A stretch of 64,000 nucleotides of DNA from Thermosynechococcus vestitus BP-1 (GCF_000011345.1 NC_004113.1:1178001-1242000); one strand, 5' to 3'. Counted from the first letter of the stretch, positions 52,523 to 62,332 are shown. A program made the numbers and translations. Notes: generated from the sequence alone by a model not told the origin.

Positions 52523-54451
52523 TTAGCGCGTGGCCATCGTTGTCAGTTGGGTTAGAACTTGGCTGGCGCGCTCCGTAAACTGCTGCATACCATTGGCATC
52601 AAAGGCCCGCTGTGACATCAAGGCCAAATCGTAGATATACTGACACAGCTTTTCAACCAATGTACCCGTTTCTGAGGTACCGCTGGTTTGAATAATCGTT
52701 CCTTGGTTGAGGCTGAGGAGATTTTGCACCAAGGGATGGGCGGTGTTGACAACCAAGATATGCTCCTCCGGCAACTGTACATTGGCTTGCTGCTGCATCA
52801 TTGCCATCATCTCCTGCATCCGCCGACTGGCTTCAGGGAGGAGGATCATCGCCGGCGGCGCATCGGCCTTGAGGGCTTCGGTGCGGATCGTCAGCTTTGG
52901 CTTTTTCAGCACCGATTCAAAGAGGGCTTTGATCTGCTCACTGCGGGTTTTGTTGGTGGTGGGGTCAATGAGTTCACTCTCTTTGCTCTTGTCAATCAGG
53001 GTTTCATCCAGTTCCGCATCCACCCGCAGGAACTTGACATCGCGATAGTTCTGCTCCAGCCACGGTACAAAGTGAGTATCAATGAAACTGTCCATAAAGA
53101 GGACTTCAATTCCTTGGCTCTTGAGCAGTTGCACATAGGTGGCTTGGTTCACCTCATCGGTGCAGTAATAGACGCGATTGCCTTGGCGCTCCTTGTTGCG
53201 CTCTAGGTATTCCTTGAGGGTGGTGTAGGTTTTGCCATCCACTTGAATGCCCCCCTCCGCTGCCCAAACGTCGTCCCTTTCTTTGGAGGTCAATGCGGCA
53301 GTGGTGCGGTAGATGAGAATGTCCTCCACCTGCTTTTTGAACTTCTCATCGTTGATGGAGCCAAATTTAACGAAGGTGCCCAGGTCTTGCCATAGGCGCA
53401 CGTAGGCAGCGGGGTCTTCGCGATAGAGCTCCTTCAGGCGATCGCCCACCTTCTTGGCAATGTAGTCCGCAATTTTACGAACGGTGCGATCGTTTTGTAG
53501 GAAACTGCGGGACACATTTAGGGGAATATCGCTACTGTCAATCACCCCCCGCAGGGGCAGCAAAAAGCGGGGAATGACCTCTTCGCAATTGTCGCTGACA
53601 AAGACCTGATTGCAGTAGAGCTTAATTTGCCCCTTGGTGACATCAATGTCGGGGCGCAGCTTGGGAAAGTAGAGAATCCCATTCACCACAAAGGGGTAGT
53701 CGGTATTGAGGTGAACCCAGAGCAGGGGGTCTTCTTGGAAGGGATAGAGGTAGCGATAAAACTCCAGATAGTCCTCTTTGCTCAGGCTATTGGGAGCACT
53801 CTTCCAAGGGGCAATTTGCCTATTGATTTGCTCCCCTTCCAGTTTGATGGGAACGGGTAAAAAGTCACAGTACTTGCGCACCAGCTGCCGGATACGGGCT
53901 GGCTCTAGATACTCCAGTTCACTGTCTTGAAGGGTTAAGGTGACCGTTGTGCCCACAGTGGTACGCTGGCCATCGGCAAGGGTAAATTCTGTGGAACCAT
54001 CGCAGGTCCAATGGACGGGAACGGCGCCTTCACGGTAGGACAGGGTATCAATTTCCACGCGCTCAGCAACCATAAAGGCGGAGTAAAACCCCAGGCCAAA
54101 GTGGCCGATGATGGCGTTTTCCCCTTCCCCTTTGTACTTTTGCACAAATTCCTCGGCACTGGAAAAGGCCACTTGGGTAATGTATTTTTTGACTTCCTCG
54201 GCCGTCATGCCAATGCCATTGTCGGCGATCGCTAACTTTTTATTTTCTTTGTCAATCGTGATCGTCACTTCGGGGTGATCCACATCGCCGCTATATTCCC
54301 CAGAGCGTGCCACCATCCGCAGTTTTTGAATGGCATCGACGGCGTTAGAGACCAGTTCCCGCAGGAAAATCTCATGATCGGAGTAGAGCCACTTTTTAAT
54401 GATTGGAAAAATGTTCTCAGTGTGGATTGAAATGGTTCCCTGTTCCAACAT
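52523..54451 (-). CDS. htpG: chaperone HtpG (Hsp90)
   Basis: Full-length 642-residue Hsp90 homologue. The GHKL ATPase motifs are FLRELVSNAVDAIQKL (catalytic Glu), DNGIGMT, and GHFGLGFYSAFMVAERVE. The middle domain includes GVIDSSDIPLNVSRSFLQNDRTVRKI. Start ATG 54451 gives the normal MLEQGTISIHTENIF; upstream in-frame codons would add 37 unrelated residues. It acts as an ATP-dependent chaperone important for heat tolerance, a plausible need in a thermophile. A tail with MMAMMQQQANVQLPEEHILVVN is typical of cyanobacterial HtpG. It is 37 bp downstream of hemW on the same strand. Confidence 0.96.
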   Translation of the reverse strand: MLEQGTISIHTENIFPIIKKWLYSDHEIFLRELVSNAVDAIQKLRMVARSGEYSGDVDHPEVTITIDKENKKLAIADNGIGMTAEEVKKYITQVAFSSAEEFVQKYKGEGENAIIGHFGLGFYSAFMVAERVEIDTLSYREGAVPVHWTCDGSTEFTLADGQRTTVGTTVTLTLQDSELEYLEPARIRQLVRKYCDFLPVPIKLEGEQINRQIAPWKSAPNSLSKEDYLEFYRYLYPFQEDPLLWVHLNTDYPFVVNGILYFPKLRPDIDVTKGQIKLYCNQVFVSDNCEEVIPRFLLPLRGVIDSSDIPLNVSRSFLQNDRTVRKIADYIAKKVGDRLKELYREDPAAYVRLWQDLGTFVKFGSINDEKFKKQVEDILIYRTTAALTSKERDDVWAAEGGIQVDGKTYTTLKEYLERNKERQGNRVYYCTDEVNQATYVQLLKSQGIEVLFMDSFIDTHFVPWLEQNYRDVKFLRVDAELDETLIDKSKESELIDPTTNKTRSEQIKALFESVLKKPKLTIRTEALKADAPPAMILLPEASRRMQEMMAMMQQQANVQLPEEHILVVNTAHPLVQNLLSLNQGTIIQTSGTSETGTLVEKLCQYIYDLALMSQRAFDANGMQQFTERASQVLTQLTTMATR

Positions 54452-54488
54452 GATCCTTCCCGTGAGTGTATTCTTGGTCAGATAACCT

Positions 54489-55688
54489 CTAGTGTATCGG
54501 TAGGGGCTGCCCTTCCTGTTGGCGGAAAACCGATCCCTCCAATGCTTGCCAAAGGCTGACAATGACGTGATTAGCCACGAGAAATCCCTCTGGCTGTGTT
54601 AAGTGCAGGCGATCGCCCGCCAAAGAAAGCAACGCTGGCGATATTTTTGCCGCTGCTGCCTGTAGGGCCTCAACCCAGGACGCCGGAAATTCATCCGCCA
54701 AAGCCGGCAAAGAGAGGCCATCCCTGAGGCGCAAGCCCAACATCAGTGTTTCCAACCAGCGATCCCACAGGGAGTCTGGACTTCCTTGGTGGAGGCTCTC
54801 TGGTAAGGCTTGCAGCCATTGATAGTATTCACGGCGGGTCCGCGGACGGCTGAGACGACGATGCTGGAGATAACTGGTGGCGCCCATGCCAAAGCCATAG
54901 TAGGATTGATTGCGCCAATAGACTTGATTATGACGACAGGCAAACCCCCCTTGGGCATAGTTAGAAATTTCGTAGTGATCGTAGCCCGCTGCTGTTAACA
55001 TCTCATGGGCAAGGTGATAGGCGGCGGCAGCCTGCTCCTGGCTAGGTAGGGGGGCTGCTTCGGGTTGATAGCGTTTGCTGAAGACGGTCTTTGGCTCAAT
55101 GATTAGGTCATAGATAGACAGATGCGTTGGCTTGAAGGCGATCGCTTGCTCTAGGGAACATTGCCAGTCCGCCAAGGATTGTTGGGGCAGGCCCGAAATC
55201 AGATCCATGCTCCAGTTTGCTACCCCCGCCCTCTGAATTATCTCAACTGCCCGCTCAACATCGGCCACATCGTGACTGCGGCCACACAGCCGCAATAGCT
55301 CATCGTCAAAGGCCTGTACGCCCAAACTGACACGATTTACCCCTAGCCTGAGATAGTCCTGCAATTGTTCTAAGTCAAATGTCCCCGGATCCATTTCCAT
55401 GGAAATTTCGGCTTCGAGGGCAATACCCAGCTGGCGATCGAGGGCCTCCAGCAGCTGGCCAAGGTATGGAGGCGGGACTAGAGAAGGCGTTCCGCCACCA
55501 AAGAAGATAGTTTGCAGCGGTTGCCCCTCCGTGGGGGTGTGGGCAATTTCTTGACACAGTGCAGCCACATACTCTTGAATCAGGGACTGTGCCAGCGTTG
55601 GCGACTCTCCCACCACCGTAATTGGAAAGTCACAGTAGAAGCAGCGGCGCCGACAAAAGGGCAAATGGATGTATGCAGCGATAGTCAT
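54489..55688 (-). CDS. hemW: HemW-like radical SAM heme chaperone
   Basis: A 399-residue radical-SAM protein of the HemN/HemW family. The iron-sulfur cluster motif is CRRRCFYCDF (Cys12, Cys16, Cys19). IFFGGGTPSLVP, SMEMDPGTFDLEQL and the C-terminal HemW domain with LMLGLRLRDGLSL follow. HemW inserts or carries heme rather than oxidising coproporphyrinogen; some copies have been mis-annotated as HemN. ATG 55688 gives the normal MTIAAYIHLPFC; the frame is open upstream but unconserved. The upstream 359 bp, to 56047, contains no gene. Confidence 0.9.
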   Translation of the reverse strand: MTIAAYIHLPFCRRRCFYCDFPITVVGESPTLAQSLIQEYVAALCQEIAHTPTEGQPLQTIFFGGGTPSLVPPPYLGQLLEALDRQLGIALEAEISMEMDPGTFDLEQLQDYLRLGVNRVSLGVQAFDDELLRLCGRSHDVADVERAVEIIQRAGVANWSMDLISGLPQQSLADWQCSLEQAIAFKPTHLSIYDLIIEPKTVFSKRYQPEAAPLPSQEQAAAAYHLAHEMLTAAGYDHYEISNYAQGGFACRHNQVYWRNQSYYGFGMGATSYLQHRRLSRPRTRREYYQWLQALPESLHQGSPDSLWDRWLETLMLGLRLRDGLSLPALADEFPASWVEALQAAAAKISPALLSLAGDRLHLTQPEGFLVANHVIVSLWQALEGSVFRQQEGQPLPIH

Positions 55689-56047
55689 CGTTTTCTTAAC
55701 TGGTTGGTGCAGCAACAGGGGAGTCTTGAGTGCCAAGCATTGCTGGAGTTCCCCTTGGGGATAGGCGTGCAGCCAGGCACGGGTGGTGAACTCGTTGCGA
55801 TGACACAATCGGGAAGCGGCGGTGGACCCGTCCTTGCCTGAGCCAGTAGAGCATTGGCAAGGGCTCCTTAAGACCTATTGATTCAGCTTAACGTTACCAA
55901 GAGCGGGTATAGGGGGGGTTTTCTTCCTACTTCTTAGGAGCACTCCTGCACTTTAACTCATCTCCTGTGGGATCACGGCTAGCCTATTGAGATTGTTTCA
56001 ATACTTCAGAACATCAGCTCAATGATTGACCGCAGTCGCCTAGAACC
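55689..56047. other. intergenic region upstream of hemW
   Basis: About 359 bp between the 3' end of the UPF0182 gene and hemW, both on the minus strand. It should contain the hemW promoter and a terminator for the UPF0182 gene. No clear hairpin with T-tract and no RNA gene were recognised. Confidence 0.4.
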
Positions 56048-58915
56048 CTATTGGGGAAAGAGTTGTTTCAGAGCCTCCTCTAGGGTGGGTGCCATTACAA
56101 TCCGCTGATTATCCATGACGATGACCCGTGCCAAGGTGGGCAGTCGGTTTTGATCCGCTTCGAGGTAAATCGGTTCAACATACAGCAGCGATCGCTGGAT
56201 AGGGATAATGAGGAGATTGCCCTGCACCGATCTTGACCCTTGGCGATTCCAGAGGGAAATCTGTTGCGAAATAACGGGGTCTTGATTGATCCGCGCCTCC
56301 ATTTGTTCAGGACCAAAGACCAGTTCTTGCTTAGGAAAGACGTAGAGCAGAAGCTTGCCATAGTTCTCGCCATCGGAACGCGCCGCTAGCCAACCAATGA
56401 GGTTGGGACGATTCACGGGTGTAAAGGGGACAAGGAGAATAAACTCCTCCGTGGCGCCAATGGGTAGCTTGGTAATGAGATAGTAGGGGGCAACGGCTTG
56501 GGGTTTTTCGCGGTAGATCTCCTTGGGAATCTGCCAGAGGTCTTCGCGGTTGTAAAACACCACAGGATCACTCATGTGGTACTTCAGGAGCTGCTCGGAC
56601 TGCACTTGCAGCAGATCAATGGGATAGCGAATGTGGCGATAGAGCTGGTGGGGCATCGCACTCAAAGGATGAAAAAGGGTCGGGAAGATCCGCTGCCACG
56701 TGCGAATCATGACATCCTCGGGTTCCACCACATAAAAGGTGACATCGCCGTTATAGGCGTCCACCACGACTTTCACAGAATTGCGAATGTAGTTAAACGA
56801 GTGCTCCCCCGGATCGCTGTAGGGATAGTAGCGGCTGACGGTGTAGGCATCAATCATCCAGTAGAGATAGTTGACCCCCGCAGTGCTCGGGCGAGGAGCA
56901 ATCTCCTGTTCAGAGCGTGGATCAGCCACGACAAGGTAGGGTTCACTGTCAAAGCGCAGGAAGGGGGCGATCGCCCGCACGCGATCCTGAATCAATCGCC
57001 GAAAGAGAACCCGTGAGTCTGGCCGCAAGTTGGGGGTCAACAGGAGTTGCCAATCGCGAAAATAGACACTGTAGACCAAGCGTCGCCACCAACTGGCAAT
57101 GGGCACACCCCCCGTGCCGTCGTAGTGGTTATAGACATTTTCAGTCCCCCGCGGAAAGTCCAGTTCCGGGACCTCAGAGGGGACAAAGATATAGGTATTG
57201 GTGAGTTCACCGTAATAAATCCGTGGGTAGAAAAAGGAAATACTCTCCCGAATCTGGGGGGGATTGACCAGTAGCTGACCCGTATCGCCAATATCGCGAA
57301 CAAAGTACTTGGGCAGACCATTGGCTTCCGCCGTATTCACAGGACTCATCGTGAAGCCATAGCCGTGGGTAAACACGAGGTGCTCATTAATCCAACTGCG
57401 GGCAAACTGCTGAACGGCACTGTAGTCCACTTCACGAGCAGCAATGAGGACTTGGCGAATCTCTGATTGGTCTTGATCAGGAGCCAGTTTCAGAGAGTAG
57501 CGATCCAAAAAGGCCGCTGGAAATCGATAGTAGGAACGCAGTTGTTGCAGTTGGCGGTTGGTTTCGAGCAGGGGGCGGGTATCCCAAAGGCGAATATTGC
57601 GGGTGGTGGCCGCGTTGGCGGCAAGGATTTCGGCATTAAGGTTATTTTCCGGCTGGAAAGGTTCCACCCGCATTTTTTCGAGGTTAAAACCTTCGCGGGT
57701 GTGGGTAATGGTGCGTTGAATGTAGGGGAGTTCCCGTTGCAGTTGGTTGGGTTGAACAATGGCCGCTTCAATGGCGGTGGGCAGGAGCCAATCTACAATC
57801 AGGATGACCCCCAGGTAGCCTAAGGTAAAGCCAAAGAGGCCGGGGGCAATGGGGCCCAACCGCCGCTGCTCTCCGCCTCGTCGAATCGCTGACCAAGCCA
57901 ACAAACAGGCAACGCCAAAGGCTGAGGCCGAGAGCCAACCATAGAGGGGTAGGCGTACGGTGACATCGGTATAGCCTGCGCCAAAGGCCGCCCCCTTAGT
58001 CGAATAGAGAAGTTTATAGCGCTCTAGCCAGAAGCTGAGGGCTACTGTGGCAAAGACAAAGGCACTTAAGCCCTGTAAATGCCGCCGTTGCGATCGCACG
58101 AAACCGAGGAATTTACCATGACTGAGACTTTCATTGGCCAGCAGATAGCCCAAGGTCGTTCCCCCTAAGCCGACAACACTGAGGTTCACCAGCCATAGGC
58201 GCAACAGTTCCCACAGGGGGATTTGAAACAGGTAAAAGCTAATGGAATGGCGAAAGAGCGGCTCCGTATGGGGATCACTGGCGGCAAAAAGTCCCTTGAG
58301 GACAACTGGCCAACTGAGACTGGCGATCGCCCCCATCGCGAGGCTTAAGAGAATGCCCAATCCCTGAAAGAGGCCTACCGGCAACCACAGCCCCAGTATC
58401 ACTGCCACCAAACTCAGCCCCAGTAGCCAAGGCGTCTGCACCATTTGCAGCGATAGCTCCGCCACCCGCCAAACACTCAGTTGCGGCAGCAGAGGGCTAT
58501 TAAATGTCATTTCTGAGCGCTGTTGCCACAGTTGCAGGGCGATCGCCCCAATGTGGTAGGTTGCAACGATGAGCAGCCAATTTAAACTACCAGCACACAA
58601 CAAAAGCTGCCATAGCCCCAGCCCCCGATAGGTACTCTGTGCCCTCAGGGCTGGATCAAGGGTCACCGTACGTTGCCGCAGAAGCCACTGTTGCTGACAG
58701 CCATAGAACAGCTGCGATACCCCCGCAACCGCCAGAAACAGTAGGGCTTGGACACTCCAGCGCTGCCAAACCACCTCCAAATAGCCCAGTTGATGAAACC
58801 AAAGGCTTTCGGCAATCAGGCGGCACAGCCCCACCCCAAGGGCGATCGCCAGCACCAACCCACAGAGCCAGCGCAACCAAGGGGGCATGAGCGGTACAAC
58901 GGAGAGCGACGGCAT
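56048..58915 (-). CDS. UPF0182 family membrane protein
   Basis: A 955-residue membrane protein of the UPF0182 family. About seven hydrophobic segments lie in the first ~380 residues (LCGLVLAIALGVGLCRLI, LLILLSLAMGA and similar). A large soluble C-terminal part follows from about residue 390, with signatures such as LWDTRPLLETNRQLQQLRSYYRF, YGELTNTYIFV, TAGVNYLYWMIDAYT and TWQRIFPTLFHPLSAMP. The function of the family is not established. ATG 58915 is chosen; ATG 58888 (MPPWLRW) is an alternative. It is divergent from the exported peroxiredoxin gene, with only 84 bp between. Confidence 0.9.
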   Translation of the reverse strand: MPSLSVVPLMPPWLRWLCGLVLAIALGVGLCRLIAESLWFHQLGYLEVVWQRWSVQALLFLAVAGVSQLFYGCQQQWLLRQRTVTLDPALRAQSTYRGLGLWQLLLCAGSLNWLLIVATYHIGAIALQLWQQRSEMTFNSPLLPQLSVWRVAELSLQMVQTPWLLGLSLVAVILGLWLPVGLFQGLGILLSLAMGAIASLSWPVVLKGLFAASDPHTEPLFRHSISFYLFQIPLWELLRLWLVNLSVVGLGGTTLGYLLANESLSHGKFLGFVRSQRRHLQGLSAFVFATVALSFWLERYKLLYSTKGAAFGAGYTDVTVRLPLYGWLSASAFGVACLLAWSAIRRGGEQRRLGPIAPGLFGFTLGYLGVILIVDWLLPTAIEAAIVQPNQLQRELPYIQRTITHTREGFNLEKMRVEPFQPENNLNAEILAANAATTRNIRLWDTRPLLETNRQLQQLRSYYRFPAAFLDRYSLKLAPDQDQSEIRQVLIAAREVDYSAVQQFARSWINEHLVFTHGYGFTMSPVNTAEANGLPKYFVRDIGDTGQLLVNPPQIRESISFFYPRIYYGELTNTYIFVPSEVPELDFPRGTENVYNHYDGTGGVPIASWWRRLVYSVYFRDWQLLLTPNLRPDSRVLFRRLIQDRVRAIAPFLRFDSEPYLVVADPRSEQEIAPRPSTAGVNYLYWMIDAYTVSRYYPYSDPGEHSFNYIRNSVKVVVDAYNGDVTFYVVEPEDVMIRTWQRIFPTLFHPLSAMPHQLYRHIRYPIDLLQVQSEQLLKYHMSDPVVFYNREDLWQIPKEIYREKPQAVAPYYLITKLPIGATEEFILLVPFTPVNRPNLIGWLAARSDGENYGKLLLYVFPKQELVFGPEQMEARINQDPVISQQISLWNRQGSRSVQGNLLIIPIQRSLLYVEPIYLEADQNRLPTLARVIVMDNQRIVMAPTLEEALKQLFPQ

Positions 58916-58999
58916 CAACCTTGAAAATCTCGAAAAATTGTTAAAAGTAGGGTACAGTGCAGCTAGATGCGTTCCTAAGGCCAGTTTAGCGATTTAACT

Positions 59000-59539
59000 A
59001 TGTTCTTGCGCTCAGTATTGGTTGCCCTTTTGAGCTTGATCCTGTTTCTTAGCCCATCAGCCCCCAGTTGGGCCCTCGGGGGTGAATTACCGCCCCTCAA
59101 TGCCCCAGCACCCGACTTTTCTCTTCCCAGCAGTGTCAACGGTCAGCTCATTTCCCTCAAGGATTATCGCGGTAAGTGGGTGGTGCTGTACTTTTATCCC
59201 AAGGACTTTACCTCTGGCTGTACTCTTGAAGCCCAACGCTTTCAGCGGGATATTGAGCAATTTCATGCCCATAATGCTGAAGTCATTGGCGTCAGTGCCG
59301 ACTCCGTGGACTCCCACCAAGATTTCTGTGACAGTGAAGGCTTGACCTTTCCCCTCCTCTCTGACCCCGATGGCCAAGTCAGCAAAGCCTATGGTTCATG
59401 GTTGGGGTTTGTCTCCCTACGCCACAGTTTCATCATTGATCCTGAGGGCATCCTGCGGGAGCGCTATCGGAAAGTGAATCCTGCAATTCACAGTCAGGAG
59501 GTCCTGGCTCGCCTCGAGGAACTGCAACAGCAAGGGTAA
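59000..59539 (+). CDS. exported PrxQ/BCP-type peroxiredoxin without usual resolving Cys
   Basis: A 179-residue peroxiredoxin. The N-terminal ~26 residues (FLRSVLVALLSLILFLSPSAPSWALGG) form a signal peptide with an Ala-Leu-Gly-type cleavage site, pointing to the periplasm or thylakoid lumen. The peroxidatic cysteine is Cys74 in FYPKDFTSGCTLEAQ. The usual PrxQ resolving cysteine, five residues later, is Gln here. Another cysteine, Cys110 in DFCDSEG, could play that role or the enzyme may be 1-Cys. A second PrxQ-type gene, cytosolic and with the normal motif, lies at 61846. Both reduce hydroperoxides. Convergent with the TPR gene. Confidence 0.88.
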   Translation: MFLRSVLVALLSLILFLSPSAPSWALGGELPPLNAPAPDFSLPSSVNGQLISLKDYRGKWVVLYFYPKDFTSGCTLEAQRFQRDIEQFHAHNAEVIGVSADSVDSHQDFCDSEGLTFPLLSDPDGQVSKAYGSWLGFVSLRHSFIIDPEGILRERYRKVNPAIHSQEVLARLEELQQQG

Positions 59540-59541
59540 CG

Positions 59542-60387
59542 CTATTGCTGTGGTGAGGGTTCAGGGGTCCCTGGAGATTCCTGTTGCATCTGCTGTGCCG
59601 CCCGCTGAATGGCATCTTTATACTTGGCAGGCGCTAATTCCACCGCTTTAGCATAGAGGGCAGCCGCCTGAGTCTTTTTCCCCTGTTCTGTCAGTGCCAT
59701 CGCTTGGGCAAGCACTGGCCGAAAATCGTTGGGATTTTCTTTGCCTAGATTTTGGAAAAGGGTTAGCGCCTCATCATAGCGTTTTTGAGTCATATAAACA
59801 TCGCCAAGGAGGAGTTGGACAGCCGTGACGTCCACGCTCCCCGGTTGGACTTTATTGGCTTGCTCTGCTCCTTGGAGGGTGTCTTGAATCAAACCAATGG
59901 CAGCTTGAGGACGATTTTCCTTGAGGTAAAGATCCACCAGAGCCCGCAGGGCATTGAGGTTCCCCGGAGATTTCGCCAGAACCCCTTGAAAGGTTTGGGC
60001 AGCCCCCTCGCGATCGCCCGTTTGTTGTTGCGCTTGCCCTAGAAGAATGGCATAGTCTGTTTGTTCGGGTCGCTGAGCTGACAACCGCCGCAGGGGGTCA
60101 ATGACGCTGGCAATCTCTCCTTTGCCCAGTTGAATCAGTTGCAACCGCGCCAGCACTAAGCCTTCCAATGCGGTGGCATTGTTGGGTTCCCGCTCCAGGA
60201 CCAGTTGATAGCCCTTTTCTTGGGCCTGCAGCTCTGCAATTTTGTCCCCAGCGGCAGGCCTAGCCATCGGGCTTGGGGTAGCTTGGGGTGGCGTAAAGGC
60301 ACTAGTGAGCAGAGGCATCACAGAAATGGCAATGAAGGGAATCATCCCCAACAGCAACACGAACAGGGTGATCCATTTCTTGCGCAT
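59542..60387 (-). CDS. membrane-anchored TPR-repeat protein
   Basis: A 281-residue protein with an N-terminal membrane segment (about 5-30, WITLFVLLLGMIPFIAISVMPLL). A Pro/Thr-rich spacer follows, then four or five tetratricopeptide repeats, e.g. LEREPNNATALEGLVLARLQLI, RPEQTDYAILLGQAQQQTGDREGAAQTFQGVLAKSPGNLNALRALVDLYLKENR. A final repeat ends EQGKKTQAAALYAKAVELAP. The tail is Gln/Pro-rich. TPR proteins of this form act as scaffolds for complex assembly at the cell or thylakoid membrane. The partner is not evident. Confidence 0.8.
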   Translation of the reverse strand: MRKKWITLFVLLLGMIPFIAISVMPLLTSAFTPPQATPSPMARPAAGDKIAELQAQEKGYQLVLEREPNNATALEGLVLARLQLIQLGKGEIASVIDPLRRLSAQRPEQTDYAILLGQAQQQTGDREGAAQTFQGVLAKSPGNLNALRALVDLYLKENRPQAAIGLIQDTLQGAEQANKVQPGSVDVTAVQLLLGDVYMTQKRYDEALTLFQNLGKENPNDFRPVLAQAMALTEQGKKTQAAALYAKAVELAPAKYKDAIQRAAQQMQQESPGTPEPSPQQ

Positions 60388-60507
60388 TTTGCCTCCTAAC
60401 CAATGCTTCCCTTGCCAGTATGATTCTAGCCTAGGGGCATGGTGTCATTGCCAATTTTCATTTGGCTTCCCCTTGCTAAAATTTGAAAAATTCCTCGGAG
60501 AGCCGCC

Positions 60508-60735
60508 ATGAGTGAACTAACGCCAGAAACTATTAATTGTGCAGAGGCCTGTGTCAATGGCTGTGTCTTGGGCGATCGCTGTCCCAACCGCGAGTACATT
60601 GCCGCCGCCAGCAAGTTTATGCATGAGACCCCCCTCGATCAGATTTTGCAAATTGCAGCAGATAGCTATCCGAAACGACTCTTGGCCTCAATTGAGCGCG
60701 ATCGCCAGCGCGCAGCAAACCCACCCCAAGAATAA
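60508..60735 (+). CDS. small Cys-rich hypothetical protein
   Basis: A 75-residue protein with four closely spaced cysteines in its N-terminal half (CAEACVNGCVLGDRCPN), which could bind a metal ion or cluster. The C-terminal part is helical and basic (EYIAAASKFMHETPLDQIL, RLLASIERDRQRA). A GGAG Shine-Dalgarno lies nine bases upstream of the ATG. It precedes the DppB-like permease gene by 12 bp on the same strand. It looks like a genuine conserved cyanobacterial protein, but I cannot name it. Confidence 0.65.
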   Translation: MSELTPETINCAEACVNGCVLGDRCPNREYIAAASKFMHETPLDQILQIAADSYPKRLLASIERDRQRAANPPQE

Positions 60736-60747
60736 CTCGAGCTAGTC

Positions 60748-61773
60748 ATGTCTCGTCTGCGTGCATTGCAGGGGTACTTGCTTCTGCGGCTTTTACTGGC
60801 GCCACTGATGCTGTGGACAATTGTCACCGTCGTCTTTTTACTGCTGCGAGCCACGCCGGGGGATCCCGTGGATGCCATTTTGGGCCCCCGTGCGCCGGCG
60901 GCTGTGAAGGAGGCCCTGCGAGAACAATTGGGCTTGGCGCAACCCCTGTGGCAGCAATACTTGAATTATTTAGGGCAACTTCTGCGATTTGATCTGGGAA
61001 CCTCCCTCACCAGTCAAGGGGAAGCAGTCACTAGGATCATTGCCAAGCACTTTCCTGCAACGGCAGAATTAGGCCTCGTCAGTCTGGCGATCGCCCTTGG
61101 CTTAGGAGTGCTCATTGGCAGTCTCGCCGCGGTGAAATCCGGAACCGCTTGGGATATAGCTGGGCGTCTCTTTGGCATCATCACCTACGCCTTGCCCCTC
61201 TTTTGGTTTGGGATGCTCCTGCAACTGCTGTTTGCGGTGAATCTGCGTTGGCTTCCCTTGGGCAGCCGCTACCCCATTACCGAAACACCCCCCCAAGGCC
61301 CCACTGGGCTGTATATGCTTGATGCCCTCCTGAATGGCAATCTTCACCAACTGGGAACTGCCTTTACCTACTTGCTTCTGCCTGCGATCACGCTGGCGAT
61401 CGTCCTCAGTGGCATCTTTGAGCGTATTGTGCGCGTGAATCTCAAGCAAACCTTAGTGGCAGATTATGTAGAAGCCGCCCGTGCCCGTGGCATTCCTGAA
61501 CATCGAATTCTCATTCACCATGCCCTCAAGAACGCCTTGATTCCCGTGATCACCGTTTTGGGCTTCACCCTTGCGAGCCTCTTGGGGGGAGCAGTATTAA
61601 CAGAGGTAACCTTTTCTTGGCCGGGGCTGGGGCAACGACTCTACGAAGCCATTACTCTGCGGGATTATCCGACGGTGCAAGGGATTGTGGTTTTCTTTGC
61701 TGTGATTGTGGTTGCTGCCAGCATTCTCATTGATGTGCTCAATGCTTGGATTGACCCCCGCATCCACTACTAA
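60748..61773 (+). CDS. DppB/OppB-like ABC transporter permease
   Basis: A 341-residue inner-membrane permease of a peptide/nickel-type importer. Six membrane helices are visible, with the N-terminal signature LLRATPGDPVDAILGPRAP, EQLGLAQPLWQQYLNYLGQLLRFDLGTS and the ATPase-contacting loop DYVEAARARGIPEHRILIHHALKNALIPVIT. LLGGAVLTEVTFSWPGLGQRLYEAITLRDYPTVQGIV is standard. The partner DppC-like permease is probably the one at 4638-5774, 55 kb away; ATPases and binding protein are also absent here. Start ATG 60748. Confidence 0.92.
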   Translation: MSRLRALQGYLLLRLLLAPLMLWTIVTVVFLLLRATPGDPVDAILGPRAPAAVKEALREQLGLAQPLWQQYLNYLGQLLRFDLGTSLTSQGEAVTRIIAKHFPATAELGLVSLAIALGLGVLIGSLAAVKSGTAWDIAGRLFGIITYALPLFWFGMLLQLLFAVNLRWLPLGSRYPITETPPQGPTGLYMLDALLNGNLHQLGTAFTYLLLPAITLAIVLSGIFERIVRVNLKQTLVADYVEAARARGIPEHRILIHHALKNALIPVITVLGFTLASLLGGAVLTEVTFSWPGLGQRLYEAITLRDYPTVQGIVVFFAVIVVAASILIDVLNAWIDPRIHY

Positions 61774-61845
61774 CTTTTTGGCACCTGCCGATAAAATAAA
61801 GAACAAAACAACGTAATAAATCTTAAAGTTAGGAGGTTATGCACC

Positions 61846-62283
61846 ATGGCTCTAGCCGTTGGCACACCCGCACCCCCCTTTACTGCCAAAGACACCCAGG
61901 GCAATACCATCTCCCTCAGTGACTTTGCAGGCAAAACTGTGGTGCTGTACTTTTACCCCAAGGATGACACCCCCGGCTGCACTAAGGAGGCCTGTAGCTT
62001 TCGCGACAACTATGCCGCCTATCAAGGCAAAAATATCGTCGTTTTGGGCGTGAGTGCAGATGACGAAACCTCACACCAAAAGTTTACTGCGAAATTTAAC
62101 CTTCCCTTCCCGCTGCTGGCGGATGTTGATAGGTCGATTATCAAAGCCTACGACGTGGATGGGGGCGGCTACGCCAAGCGAGTTACCTATGTGATTGACG
62201 GCAATGGCATCATTTCCCATGTTTATACCAGCGTGAAAACCGACACCCACGCCACCGACATTTTGGCGGATCTTGGCCTGTAG
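61846..62283 (+). CDS. bcp: thioredoxin-dependent peroxiredoxin (Bcp/PrxQ)
   Basis: A 145-residue cytosolic PrxQ. The peroxidatic Cys45 and resolving Cys50 are both present in DDTPGCTKEACSFRD, five residues apart. YFYPKD and GVSADDETSHQKFTAKFNLPFPLLAD complete the fold. It reduces hydrogen and organic peroxides using thioredoxin. The exported relative at 59000 shares YFYPKD and GVSAD but has lost the resolving Cys. A perfect-looking terminator follows at 62333. Confidence 0.95.
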   Translation: MALAVGTPAPPFTAKDTQGNTISLSDFAGKTVVLYFYPKDDTPGCTKEACSFRDNYAAYQGKNIVVLGVSADDETSHQKFTAKFNLPFPLLADVDRSIIKAYDVDGGGYAKRVTYVIDGNGIISHVYTSVKTDTHATDILADLGL

Positions 62284-62332
62284 GTCACCCCAATAAAGTC
62301 ATCATTAATATCATCAATGAAAGTAATAGGGA

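Noticed and set aside
54452-54562. Longer N-terminus for HtpG
   Set aside because: Added residues do not resemble Hsp90 N-termini; MLEQGTISIHTENIF at 54451 is the normal start.
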